Assembly: GCA_948567375.1 (NCBI GenBank)
Contig: OX419761.1
Span: 46,068,501-46,132,500 of the forward strand
DNA length: 64,000 nucleotides
Reading direction: 5' to 3'
Source: Lunularia cruciata
Taxonomy: Eukaryota; Streptophyta; Marchantiopsida; Lunulariales; Lunulariaceae
Shown in pieces: positions 46,301 to 58,000 of this stretch; positions within the stretch are counted from its first letter, which is position 1, and every line of letters begins with the position of its first letter. Both the position numbers and the translations under genes were made by a program. The notes under the pieces are model-generated. The model made no database searches and was not told the origin of the DNA. It was given only the letters and a program-made list of their open reading frames with translations.

Positions 46301-49300
46301 ACTTGCTTACGTTGAAAGCTACGAGGGTGGACATGTATGTCTCTGGCACAATTACACGAGCTTCAAGGCCTCGTTGCCCAATGGCAGGCTTGTGGCAGAT
46401 TACAGAATTGAGGAATCCGCTAAATTCTACGTAAGCAGAATACGCAAAGCACAGTCACCAATCTTCATGCTGGATTCGCCTGTCTCCACAGCAGTACACG
46501 CTGGAGTTCCATTGCTCGTTCAAGAGCATTTGAGATGTCGGAGCATCTTGAAAGATCGACTTGCAGAGCACTGTCACTCCCAGTCGCATGACTTCACATC
46601 GGCTGGACAAGGATGTGACGGGCCGTGAGGTCACCCGCGAGATCAACTTGGCAGCAGTCCGAGCATCGACGTCTCAGAGGAGAGGTCGAAGGAGAAGCAT
46701 GAAGGAAGCCTGCTCCTGAGAGATAATGAGCAAAATAATGGGAAGTAAGCACCTTGGCAAAAGTGAAAAGCCTCCGAGCGGAAACAAACGCATGAAAACA
46801 AAGCAAGTGTCAAAACAGGACATTTAACACACACCAGATTGACTTTGTCAACAGAAACACGTATAGTACAAGAATGAGAAGTTTGTCACTAGACTATATC
46901 GCTACCGTGATGTGCAGCAGTACAATTTTGTGTAGTGTTTCGGTCATGTATTTGAGCAACGTGATCAGAAGCCGTTCTTCGAACGGTTTCGGCCTTGTGT
47001 ATGAGAAGTGAGGAATGGGTTTCGGTCCTGTATTGCGTATTTCCAAGTAGCAATTTATTCCGACTCCTCATAAGGATGGGACATGTCAAGCAAGTACGAC
47101 CTGAGTAAGATATAGGTAGACGAGACCTAAGTAAGATACGTTCAGAGTAATATCAACAAATTTTAGACATCAAATTTCCATTCTTTCTGTAATTTTCTGC
47201 AAAAGCTGGTAGATTATTTAGTTCCTGTCACCCATAAGTTGCGATACAATATTATAAAGAGTGCTGTTAAATCGACCAACCCTCTCGTTAAAATGACCCA
47301 GCCTTGTCATAAAACACTTCGGAATGGTGCCTGCCCCTTCCCCTTCATACTCTTATGGACACTTGCGGACATCTGATGGGCATTGGCATCTTCCGTTTCG
47401 CAATAGAAAACCCGATCATGATCCTTCGGGAAACATGTATAGATATCCTGTTGTCCGTCTTCAACCAGAACAACCAGATGACACTCCCAAATGTTAGCTA
47501 CTGACATCGCTCCGAAATGTGTTCTGACATGAGTGGGTCTTGACAAGATAGGAATACAATTAAACAATACTCTATTTTATACCCTATTATTCTATACCCT
47601 ATACCCTATAATCTAAAATACCCTAAAATAGATATTTATTTATTTATAAAAGTTATGGTATAATCATAAACCAAAATCCCTTTGGTAAGCCAAATAAGTC
47701 TCTTTCCGAATTCCCCAAAGACACAACCATGATTCACTGTCAAGAAAGACCTGAGGGCCACCGCAGTGGTGGAAACCCCCGAGTTACCTGGTGTATGCGC
47801 AGAAAAGCAGAACCCAGTCAAGTCAGGACCTAATACCTTGTGCATAGAAGGTGTGCAGGCTGGAGAGGACGGGAGCTCGTTCTTTCACTTGACATAGCAA
47901 TCGCGGAGTCGTCCGCAAGTGAATATTCCTTCTCCTTGTATAGGGTTAAGGGTTGAAATAGTAACTTCTCCCGAAGGTCTTGCCACTAAGTGCCCCAATT
48001 TATTTTAGACGAAATGAGATATGCAGTAAGAACCACTACACGAGCACCAGATGAGTTTAAATGTTACTTAGTGTAAGTAGAAAGAGAAAAATGCATAAGA
48101 GAAGGTTCGATAAAGGCAAGTCTATTCTAGGCAAGACGGACGAAGACAACAAAAGCTACATTCAATATTTTTGATTTCCAATGTTGCTGATACTCAATCC
48201 GACCTCTGGCATCTGCCCCTCCTTGTGTACACATCCTATACCGAAGCCCTGAAGGTAAAGCTGCAAAACTATATCCAAGCAAATTGCCAGGAGGCTCTCT
48301 GAGGAAGACGATATTTTCTTCGTAATCTGAATTCAGTACAATTAGAGTAGGCATACAACGATCCAAGCAGGAGAACGAAATTCACAAAGGAAAAGAAGAA
48401 GGTAATAGTAAATGAGAAAGAAAATAATGTTACTGGGAAATCGATCAAGACTGTGAAACAGACACACTTGAAGCCACTCACCCTGGAGCTGAAGAAGGCT
48501 ATAGAAGTTGTAGGTTTTGAGCAGATGATGGGTGGCTTCCAGTTCCTACCACATAAGGAGCTGCCAAGAATCCCAGGATTCAACACATGATTCTTAGTTC
48601 GGGCGTTAGACTCTGACAGTCCTTCAATCATGAAACCGAGGGAGACATTCGAAGTAGCTGCTTATGTGGCTACGTCGGGATACTTTCACCTCTCAATGAC
48701 AGATGAAAACGGCATAACCTGGGAGCTATAGAGTAGGTTGAAAAAAGACTGACAATAAGACCGATTTTGAGTGGGATAGTTTGTGGTGTGGATACGCTTG
48801 AACGACTTGGAAATTAATAGGGAAGAGCGGAAGGACGGGTCGAGGACTGACTTACCTCCCAACAAACAAAATGATACTTGTAGCCTCTAGAAGATGAGGT
48901 CAATATACAATATTAGGCAGACGGGGAACCTATTTCTTGATTGACAGTTTTCTTCATTCTGGTAGCATCTTTGAGTGTATGAATATGGAACCAGTTCGCT
49001 AGAACATTGGTTCAATACCCACATATTCTGGCAGCATGTATGTGACTTAGACTCCACATGTCTTCTAAAAAATGGATCGACTTTCTGGGTTATACTGACC
49101 AAACACAACCATGACGTCAAAAGCCTTCTAACACGTAACTAGCCGGAGGTTCCACAAAAAATTTAGACACCCAAAATTTGCACAGTCGTCCGCCATTTCC
49201 TACCCCTATGCTTTTCTAGTTGTATCTGGAAATCTGTGAACTTTTCGGACAATTCTTATTTCTCTTCCTTCATAGTTGGTTTTATTTTGTTCCAGCAGAT

Positions 49301-49769
49301 TTGTTTGAGCTGATTTGACTCAAGGAACTACTTACCATCCACTGAGAAAAGACTTACTTGCTCTAACATGTTTGTAGGACCAGCTTTAATTTCTCCTATT
49401 GACCATGCTAAAGACATGAGACGTCGAAACGAGAGTCTGCACTATTTTGCCTATATGATGAGCAATAACTTCCTACTGTCGTTGCATCCTTGTATAAACT
49501 GGCTTGCGACCTCCGATGAAAGGAAGAAAAAAAACACACCCAACTTCTTGGAACAGGATAGAGTCGCGAAAGCTTGGTTGTGGGAGACAGTATCGCACCG
49601 TTCAAACCTACCGGGATGATACGCAGGGTGTATATTGGGGTTTACAAAAAGACTGCACCTCCTGGGATGGTGCTCTGACACACTATCATGAAGTTTCTAG
49701 ATCACAATGGCATATGATAGTGTTTGAGAGAGGAAGAGTAGAACGCAATTGCTCTAGAAACAAGTAGGA
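43331..49769. other. 6.4 kb without a recognised gene; possible exon fragments on minus strand
   Basis: No transposon protein, RNA gene or known domain was recognised. Some minus-strand pieces look exon-like. One is 48,190-48,328, reading DYEENIVFLREPPGNLLGYS and ending before a GT-rich stretch, preceded by a pyrimidine-rich AATTCAG acceptor. Others are 48,485-48,631, with an AGG|GTGAGT donor, and 46,092-46,349, reading MPETYMSTLVAFNVSKSG. They could belong to an unrecognised multi-exon gene or be chance. A short run of TACCCTA-like units sits at 47,575-47,625. Confidence 0.3.
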
Positions 49770-50200
49770 TGGGAAGACCCCATCAAGCCTTCCAAGGTAA
49801 AGGAAAAGTGATAAAATGGGGCTAAGCTCCAATAATATAAATACGAGGAATTTTCACTACAACACCTAGGATATGTGAGCTATGCAAGTCCTATGGTCTA
49901 TAAATGATAGGAGCATCATAAAAAGCATCACATTGTATGATTGCTCTCCTATGGATTGCACCAATCAATGCTCTATGTAGAACAATAGATACCCACTATC
50001 TGAAATATGAAAGTGAGAGTAATACTCCATGACGTCTAGAATGATAGGCTCTTGTGCACTCTATGAAAAAGGTGTCAAATGCCATGTCCATTGCTCCATG
50101 TAACTCCAAGACTAGAGGAACAAAAAAGTGACTGCATTGTATACTCCTATACTTGGAGAATTTGGCTGTTGCCGCTTTGCTTGCTACCTATCCAAGAAGA
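49770..50200 (+). repeat. Diverged dispersed repeat, copy 2
   Basis: It matches 42,720-43,330 in the same orientation: AAATGGGGCTAAGCTCCAATA, GTGGATTGCACC-like and AAGACTAGAGGAACAAAAAAG blocks. It is followed by LINE-derived sequence on the opposite strand. Confidence 0.5.
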
Positions 50201-50639
50201 TGGGTAATTACTCTCTCAAACACCGCATCATATGTAGGGTCCATAACCAAAATATCCATTATTGTCACTTGATAATCTTGGACCAAGTATAAGTATACAC
50301 TAACTCATGTCATTTGCAAACCATACCAACACTCCTTCCAAGCAAGGTATCCACTCTCTCATGCCATGGCAAACACTATATCGCTCATAGCATCATGAGT
50401 ATTTTATCCTTTGCTCTCCAAAAAGACACAATGTCATATGGACCATTTTTTCATCTAGTGTAGAACCACCACTCACAAGTGAGTAATGAAGGTGCAGATG
50501 GGTGGAACAAACCTAGACATAACCTCATCATTGTAGAGAAAGTAGCTTGTGTGAGTCAAAATGCTCTAATGCATTTTAAACTAGGATACAAGAGCCTACA
50601 CCCTTCCAAGAGCAAGAGCAAAGATGTGTTCTAGTAGCA

Positions 50640-51960
50640 TGAGGAATGGATGAGTCAATTAAGAGAGAATGTAATGTATGTTGAAATTAGTGTTCCATCA
50701 AGGAAGATTGAAAACCTTTGGTCCAATCTAATGGTAGGGAAGCAAAGGATGGAAAGTCCTCTTGTGCCTATAGAGATATATCATCTCTTGTTTGCCACAA
50801 TAACACTTGGAGAGGGAAAGATCACTCTTCCATCTTGGTCTTATATGTCTCTAAGACTAGCCTATCAACAACCACAAAATGAGAGGAAGGTAGAGGTGTT
50901 GAGAGAGCACAACTACCCAAAAATTTTGTAGATGTTGTCTCCTCCATAGATAGTAGGCCTACCTCTCCACATAAGATTGGTAGAGATGTTTGTCTACATG
51001 CCAAATCCCTTGTCACACACTCAAATGTCCTTGGTCTAATGATATGACCAAAGATATTCATAATCCTCCTATCAAGCTCTCAAACATGATAAGAAGGTCA
51101 TAGAAAGGGGAACCATGCAAAGAAGTTAGGTCATTTGTTGAGCAATATTAGACGAGAGTATACCAAATGCCACCTATGGATCTATTAATAGAGGACAGTA
51201 ATCTACATGAAGAATATTCTTTGCAAGAGCTGTATCTAGGAACCGTGTGACAAAATCTTTGGATCCTATTGGCACTCCAAGAATACATGGGCCATAGGTA
51301 GATGTGATATACCCCTCTGAAAGTTGGAAGTGAGGGGAACTACCTAAGTGGGACCATGCTCTACAATTTAACACCTTGACTCTCAAGCTTACAAGATGAA
51401 GCTCGGTAGTCAAGTGATCAAAGGCTTGCCTAATCTGATCTATAGGTCTCATGATGTGTGTATCATCTACCAAGGAGTGAAAAAACATAACTTGGCATAA
51501 CCAAAGTGCTAGGTAAGAGGTCTCCATAGTGAGCCATGGAAAATAAAGGATCTATGTATTGTGTACAACAACCAACTCCAAGACAACAACTCCCTATTAT
51601 GAGAAGATATCTTGTAAGAAAGGGAGTTGTAGAAAGATTGCACAAAAGGAATAAGACTTGCCAAGGATCCACCGGCCTCCCTAAGCTCTCTAAGGATGAA
51701 AGCATTGAGAAATTAACAGTGTTCTCAACATCCACCCATAGAACAAAGCACTCTAAATGGATATTTAAGAGTGCTCTAATACCTAGAGATATAGCCTCAC
51801 AACCTCTAGGTGTAGCAACACCCAAACTGATGGGGATTGGGGTGATGTCAAAAGTAAGAATGATTCTTAAAGACAATGTATGGATAACAAGATGCAAAAA
51901 GATATTTCCAATAGCAATTTGTCTAATGCTTCTTGTGCCTTCTCCATTGTAAGAAGCACA
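50640..51960 (-). pseudogene. LINE-type reverse transcriptase, decayed
   Basis: On the minus strand, from the right, IRQIAIGNIFLHLV is at about 51,890-51,950 and GVATPRGCEAISLGIRALL and VLWVDVENTVN at 51,750-51,840. DPLFSMAH is near 51,540, then a catalytic-box region reading SLVDDTHIMRPI (51,430-51,470) and CILGVPIGSKDF (51,250-51,300). A C-terminal segment with LPILCGEVGLLSMEE and TKFLGSCAL is at 50,850-50,990. This order matches non-LTR (LINE-like) RTs of plants. Frameshifts and a V-for-A/F change in the xADD-type box mark it as dead. In the living family it primes reverse transcription on nicked target DNA. Confidence 0.75.
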
Positions 51961-53349
51961 CTAGCACCTAATACGTGACTTACTAAGGTACACTTGACTA
52001 ACTAAATCTCTCTCGTCGCTATTGCTACAACCACCTAAAAGAGCTCAATAAAACCACTAGAGGATCATGTGGCTGAAAGTAATCTCTTAGATGCTCATAG
52101 ACCATCCATGATAGACCTCCTAAAGAGAGGCATGGGATGGTACACAACTCCTATGAAAAAAAGCTATCTATTAATATATAAAAATTGCTCATGTTGCAAA
52201 TCTAAGACTTATAGGGGTACACCCTTTCCTACAACAAGATGTAATAAGCATAAGGAAGGGATAGTCTCATCAATGGGACTAGCCATAGACAAAGGATGTA
52301 GGGCTTGCAATGCTCTACTATACTCTCATGCTTGACCCAACATCCTACACCATAGTTATCAAGTGGAATTTGTAGTATCATGTGGAACAAGTATAGACTC
52401 CTCCTATAGGGTAGTCCAATCCCTTGCCTGGAATCTATGAAATCTAGCAACCAATCTTCTCTGCCCTTCCCACACTCCCTCTAGTACAACAAAGACACCA
52501 TCATAAGAATAAGAGAAATAAGAACCACGTTAACTACTCCATGGGATCAAGAGCCAATCCATCAAATGGTAAGCAAAAAACATGTCTAATCTAACAAGAG
52601 AGTGTACATGGAATCCTATGGAATAGGTGTGGATGATGAAAACTAGTTTGAAATAATTCCAAAATACAACTTATTTGAGATGCTAACCACTCACACAACT
52701 AGATCAATATTATGAGGTAATCAACAAAAAAATAGACGAAGTATGTGTAATCCGCAATATCAACAACTTTGATCTGGTCATTGTGCTCATATGAACCTCT
52801 CAAGTAATCCAATCATAATTCTTGTGCATCTTTTACTCATTAATCTTTATTCCCTTGCGAGGCAATAAATAAATGATATTGAACATTGTGTACTTTTGAA
52901 ACTTTAGATTATCTCATTTTGGGAAAGTGAAACTATAGTTAACACAAAAATAATGATAATGTATACTATTGAAATCTAAAATTCACTGGACATGTAAAAT
53001 CAGATTTCATTTACAATTCACATCACGTGTGAATATATTAAATTTCAACATATATATTAAATTATATAGTCATAAAACTATAATTTATTATCATTTAGAT
53101 TTAATAAAACTAAATATAAAATTAATAAAAAAATTCCATTCATTACTATTAAAAAAATATCTTTAATAAATTCTATATAAATTGAAAGTAAGGTATTAAC
53201 TCCCGTTGTACCAAACTAACATATTTATAAAATTCCTAAATTTCTCTACCATCCCTCCTCTCTTCTGTCCCTCTCAAACTGCTCCGGCCTCCCTCTTCTC
53301 TTTTGTCACTCTCTAACTAGTCAGCATCTCAGTCTCTTCAACCTAAGAT

Positions 53350-53605
53350 CCATAGAACATAGAGCGCATGGCGGCACCAACACCGGAGAGTTCGCGGCGA
53401 GAGAAGACAGGTTTGAGAGAGCATGATAGTATTTGATACGATGCTCCCTCACTATGCTAGCAACTTCTAGTGCCATAAAATCCGAGAACATAGAGCGCAT
53501 GGCGGCACCAACACCGGAGAATTCGCGGCGAGAGAAGACAGGTTTGAGAGAGGATGATAGTTTTTGATACGATGCTCCCTCACTATGCTAGCAACTTCTA
53601 GTGTC
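53350..53605 (+). repeat. 127-bp tandem duplication in right upstream region
   Basis: A block with GAACATAGAGCGCATGGCGG, CACCAACACCGGAGA and TTTGATACGATGCTCCCTC occurs twice in tandem (about 53,355 and 53,484). The left gene has one copy at about 35,985-36,140, so the duplication arose after the segmental duplication. Confidence 0.8.
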
Positions 53606-53989
53606 AAAAAGTCCATGAGGAAACAGTGTTGGTGCTAAGCGCTTGCGAATTGGTCATACCAAGCAATTCAATTGATGCTTAGCTTGTGGTACCCACCTCT
53701 CGTTTTCGTTCTATTTTGCACTTGCCTGGTTTTTGTACAGAGTACACTACAATACGGGGAGATAAGTGTCAACTGATGACTTTCATACCTCGGTCCGATC
53801 TTTATCGTGTACAGCAGGTGGACCCCAGGCCACTAGTAGTGCAACAGAAGGCACTAGAGAGACAAGACGTGTCTGATGTCAGGATAGGAACTATATTTAG
53901 GTCGACTATTCTTGTTACCCTACGCGGTCGCGGCTTTTCACTCGGTCAAGACAATTATTTTGTCAACGTACGAGCTTTTCAGGCGGGAT

Positions 53990-54310
53990 AGACATAGGTC
54001 GACAGCAGCTGTGAGCTACTGGCTAAGACTTTCAGCGCAAAATTGATGTAATAGACTGTGGTGGGTACCAGCTGTGAACTACCGGGTAAGACTTTCAGGG
54101 CAAGAGTGATGTAATAGACTGAGGTGGGTAACAGCGTGTGAACTACCGGCTAAGACTTTCAGTGCGAAATGTGTAATAGACGGAGGTCGGTAACAGCTGT
54201 TACGGCAGGGATGGGTCTTCTTATCCTTCGTGTTTCCTACGCGGTCGTCCTTTTCAAGTAACAGCTGTGAACTACAGGCTAAGACTTTCAGTGCAAGAGT
54301 GATGTCAGAG
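53990..54310 (+). repeat. 63-bp minisatellite upstream of right NB-ARC-ARM gene, rearranged
   Basis: Four to five units of the AGACTGAGGTCGGTAACAGC type, the last split by about 55 bp containing CCTACGCGGTCGTCC, a fragment resembling nearby upstream sequence. Homologous to 36,527-36,778. Confidence 0.8.
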
Positions 54311-54812
54311 AAGCAGGGTTAGAGACTATCTCCATTTGCGATATGGACTGGTAGAATTCTGTGGGTGCTGGTCTATGAGCGATGGGTCTGATTTCGAGAG
54401 TTTATACTGCGATTTGCTCGTCGTCGTATGGGGCATGATTTGTCAGTGAAAAGAAATTTCGGAACTGAGGGAGATGCACATGAGTCCCTGTATTGGAAAG
54501 CAGAAAAGTGTTGGTTGGATTGAGGTGTAAGTTGTGAGGAGATTTTGAAAATCAGGAATTGTCTAGCCAAAGTCATGCTTGGCAACCGCACACTTTGCCT
54601 GAACGAGCTTGCCTTTTACCGTTGATCTCCGATCGGGAGTTTGGTCGCTTTCTTCAAGCTGCCACGGAAGTTAATCAAAACATGTACTTGCAAACTTACG
54701 TTTGTAGTAGAATCTGAAGAACTTGTGTGCACGTGAGCGAGGAGAGTCAGAATTTCGTTGGTCAAACTCTCGCCCGGCAGTTCGTTTCGTGAGAGAACTA
54801 CAGTTTATGCAG

Positions 54813-55053
54813 GTAAGGATGCTCCAATCTTAACGCCATACAGGATCTGATGTTCGGTTTAGCTTAGAATGAAGTGAACTTGAAAATTGAATTCTCCTCT
54901 CGTCGTCTCGGGATTCCTATGGTCCTTACAGTCCGAATTTTCCCTACCTGGACCGATATGTTGACAATTTCTTAATGACATGTACGATTGGCCATACTGC
55001 ACAAATATGCCCAATTTGCATCCCCTGTTTTCACGGTGACAAGTTATGTTCAG
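54813..55053 (+). other. Predicted 5'UTR intron of right NB-ARC-ARM gene
   Basis: Donor CAG|GTAAGG and acceptor TTCAG|GATCG are at exactly the same relative positions as in the left gene (offset 17,519 bp). Conservation of both sites supports the intron and the ATG at 55,059. Confidence 0.6.
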
Positions 55054-55058
55054 GATCG

Positions 55059-58000
55059 ATGGCGGAGGTAGCAGCTGCAGCTGCGGCACTTGTAGCCAGT
55101 ATACCCCAGATATTGGATCTGGGCAATAGATGGCACAAGGCACATAGAAAATGGAAAAATATTCCAGCGCAATTGGAACGTCTTCGGAAGCAACACGACA
55201 CTTACTTGACCATGATCCGTGAATTTGGTCTAACAGACGACCATCAGTTGCGGAAAGGGTTGGAGAACGCCAGGATACTAGTGGAAAAAGAACAAAGGGA
55301 CATAGAAAATAGTACACGGATCCGTTTTCTTGCCGGATGTTGTTTCAAGCTAACTGGAACTCTTTTCCCCGACAAATTGGAAGAGTTGCTTGAGGAGATC
55401 CTAGGAGCATACAATGTAGTTATTACTGTGATGCAACAAAATCAAAGTGCGCGTGAAGTGATGAAGAAGGAAGCGTTCGCTAAACCTTATTCCTTCAAGA
55501 TCAGCGAAGGAAGTGAGAGGACACTTGTGCCACTAAGCATCCACAAAAGGCTTGTAGATGCACTTGAGGAAAAGGGCGAGCACTCCGTAGTTCTGTTACA
55601 CGGAGATCCTGGTACAGGAAAATCTATCTTAGCCAGGAACATGGGTGTCCATTTTACAAATCTGATTCCTGGAGAAGACGCACCATTCAGCTTGGTTTTT
55701 TTCTTGGAGTGTGGTTATGGAGCAAGCGTGTCATCCAAGCAACTAGAACTCCTGTCAAAGCTTTCTCCAGAGGATTCTTTGGATATGAATCAAGACTACG
55801 ATGCAACTCCCAGTACTACGATTGAGAAGCGAATACACTGTCTTCTCAGTGTGCGAAGCGCTTTGGTCATCTTGGACGATGTCTGGGAGTCCACTTTCGT
55901 AAAGGCATTCGTTGGGCTGGTGAACCGAACATCGCCTAGTAACGTGAAGTTGCTGGTCACGTCCCGGAAGTCGATGTTATGGGAAGATTCTGTACAAATT
56001 CAAACGGAGCGGATCGGGCCAGAGGAAGCGGAGAAAATCCTTGCATGCCATGCAGGATTGCCAAACAATGATCTCCCACAAGATTTGAAGGTCTGTCAGA
56101 AACTTCTACTTGGTTATTTTTGTGCATTGCATGCACAAATCCTGGGTTCCTTGTGAGTGAAAATTTATGGGAGAAAATGGGTTGTGTTTGTTAACTGAAA
56201 CTTGAACTTGATGTTTTGAATATCATATGAAAAGAATTGCTGTTGTCTCTAATTGAAGTTAAAGGATGATCCTTAGTCATGTATATTCGATGTATCAACC
56301 ATCTTAGTTTTTCTAATCTCACTAGAATAAACATATTTGATTGCACACACAGTAATAATCAATTCATTCTTTCACCAAGAGCATACGGAAACAGTACAAA
56401 CTAGTTCAATAGTTCACTAAAGTAGTATAAAAACAACACACCTTATTGTTAAAAGACATGAAAGAGCATGAAGACACCCCGCTGTTAAACAGCCTAGAAC
56501 ACACCTTAAAGAGGGTACAAGGTGCTAGAATGATCCTTGTACAAACAATTTAACTTTCCACATCCAGAGAACATAGTTATATATACAATAATTGAAATTA
56601 TAGAGGTATTCTTTTAAACCTAAGTGGAGCTGCGTCTAACCTTACCTTATAAGATTTGCTAACCTAGAAATATCTAAACAAGAATTACCTCAACTAGAAA
56701 TCAATCAAATAAATCTAACATAATAGTGTTATTGATGTATTTATCCATGTGATGCATGTACCGATATCTCGATATGCAGGGGTGATACATGCATATCTCG
56801 GTATGCATAGATCACCTCTTCTTCAGTTTTTAGAAGAGAATCAGTTGTTACCTCATGGCCCGGGACTGGGACATATACAAGATGACGGCTTGTACTCCGG
56901 TGAGGTCTTGCCTTTCCAATTCGCCTGGAAATTGCGGACTTCTGGAACAAGTGGATCTTGTTTGTATATCTTACTAGTATTTAGATTTGAATCAGTTGTT
57001 ACTTGACATATACCAACTAGGCTAAAGATGTAGTATGCATTTGATTTGATGTGCTTCTCACAGGATGTTGCTCGAGGTCTGATAGATCGAGCAGAGTATA
57101 ATCCACTGGCTTTGGCGATGGCTGGCAAGAGGATAAACAGGAAGAAGAACAATGACGTCGGCGAGTGGAAGAGGGTTGCAAAGAGTTACGCAGCAGCCAT
57201 AAAGGAAGACGTTGAAGGGGGAGGCACATCTTTGAATCTGAGACCAGTACTTCTCTTCTCATACGAGAAAAACATTTGGGAGACAATGTTGATGACGTAC
57301 AGAGAGCTCAAAGCTAATGCGAGGCATTTGCTAATCTTGATTGCAAATTGTGAGGGGAAGTCCATCCCCAATCATGTTGTGTACATGTTGTACATTACAT
57401 TACTACGTACACGTAACGAAGGAGATGCAGAGCTGTTCGACGACCATAAAACTCAATTGATGGAAAGCGGTACGATGTTGCAATCGAACATCCAGAATCT
57501 AAAATATAGTGATCCGATTGCAGGAGTGCCAGTGATAGAGAAGGAATACGAAACCTTAGGCTTGCATGATCTGCAACGAAATTTCATCAATTATCACCCG
57601 GAGACGAGAAAGGATGTTGAAGAGGTGATGACTTCTTTGCAGTTGCTGAACAATAAAACCATGCCGAACTCCGGACTTGATCATGAAATCATTTGTGATG
57701 ACCGGCACGGGGATGCCGTCTTTGCACTTTGCGCCCTCTACTTACAACAAACTCTTGCAAAGAAAGCTGCAAAGAACCTTGGAATGAGTGCTCTAGATTA
57801 CGGCCATTTAAAGAATTTACGTGGCGCAATGGAAAATCTTCCCTTCTTCATGCACGACCGACTACCAGAATATGATGAGAACTTGGCTCATTGTGTCAAG
57901 CAGGTCTGCCCTGGTTTTACCCACTCTCGTTCATTCTTAATATCAGGCAGCCTTGTATGAGATCACTGAAACTGCTTCAAATTTACCCCATACTGAAATG

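Larger units (their letters stand above)
52372..54812 (+). other. Upstream region of right NB-ARC-ARM gene, right arm of segmental duplication
   Basis: Homologous to 34,931-37,293. Divergence here is clearly higher than in the coding part, with indels such as an extra copy of a 127-bp block and an altered minisatellite. The duplicated block extends from about 52,372 to beyond the window end. Confidence 0.65.

Noticed and set aside
47575-47625. Interstitial telomere (CCCTAAA) tract
   Set aside because: Only irregular TACCCTA-like units and a single ACCCTAAA occur; no perfect tandem heptamers.
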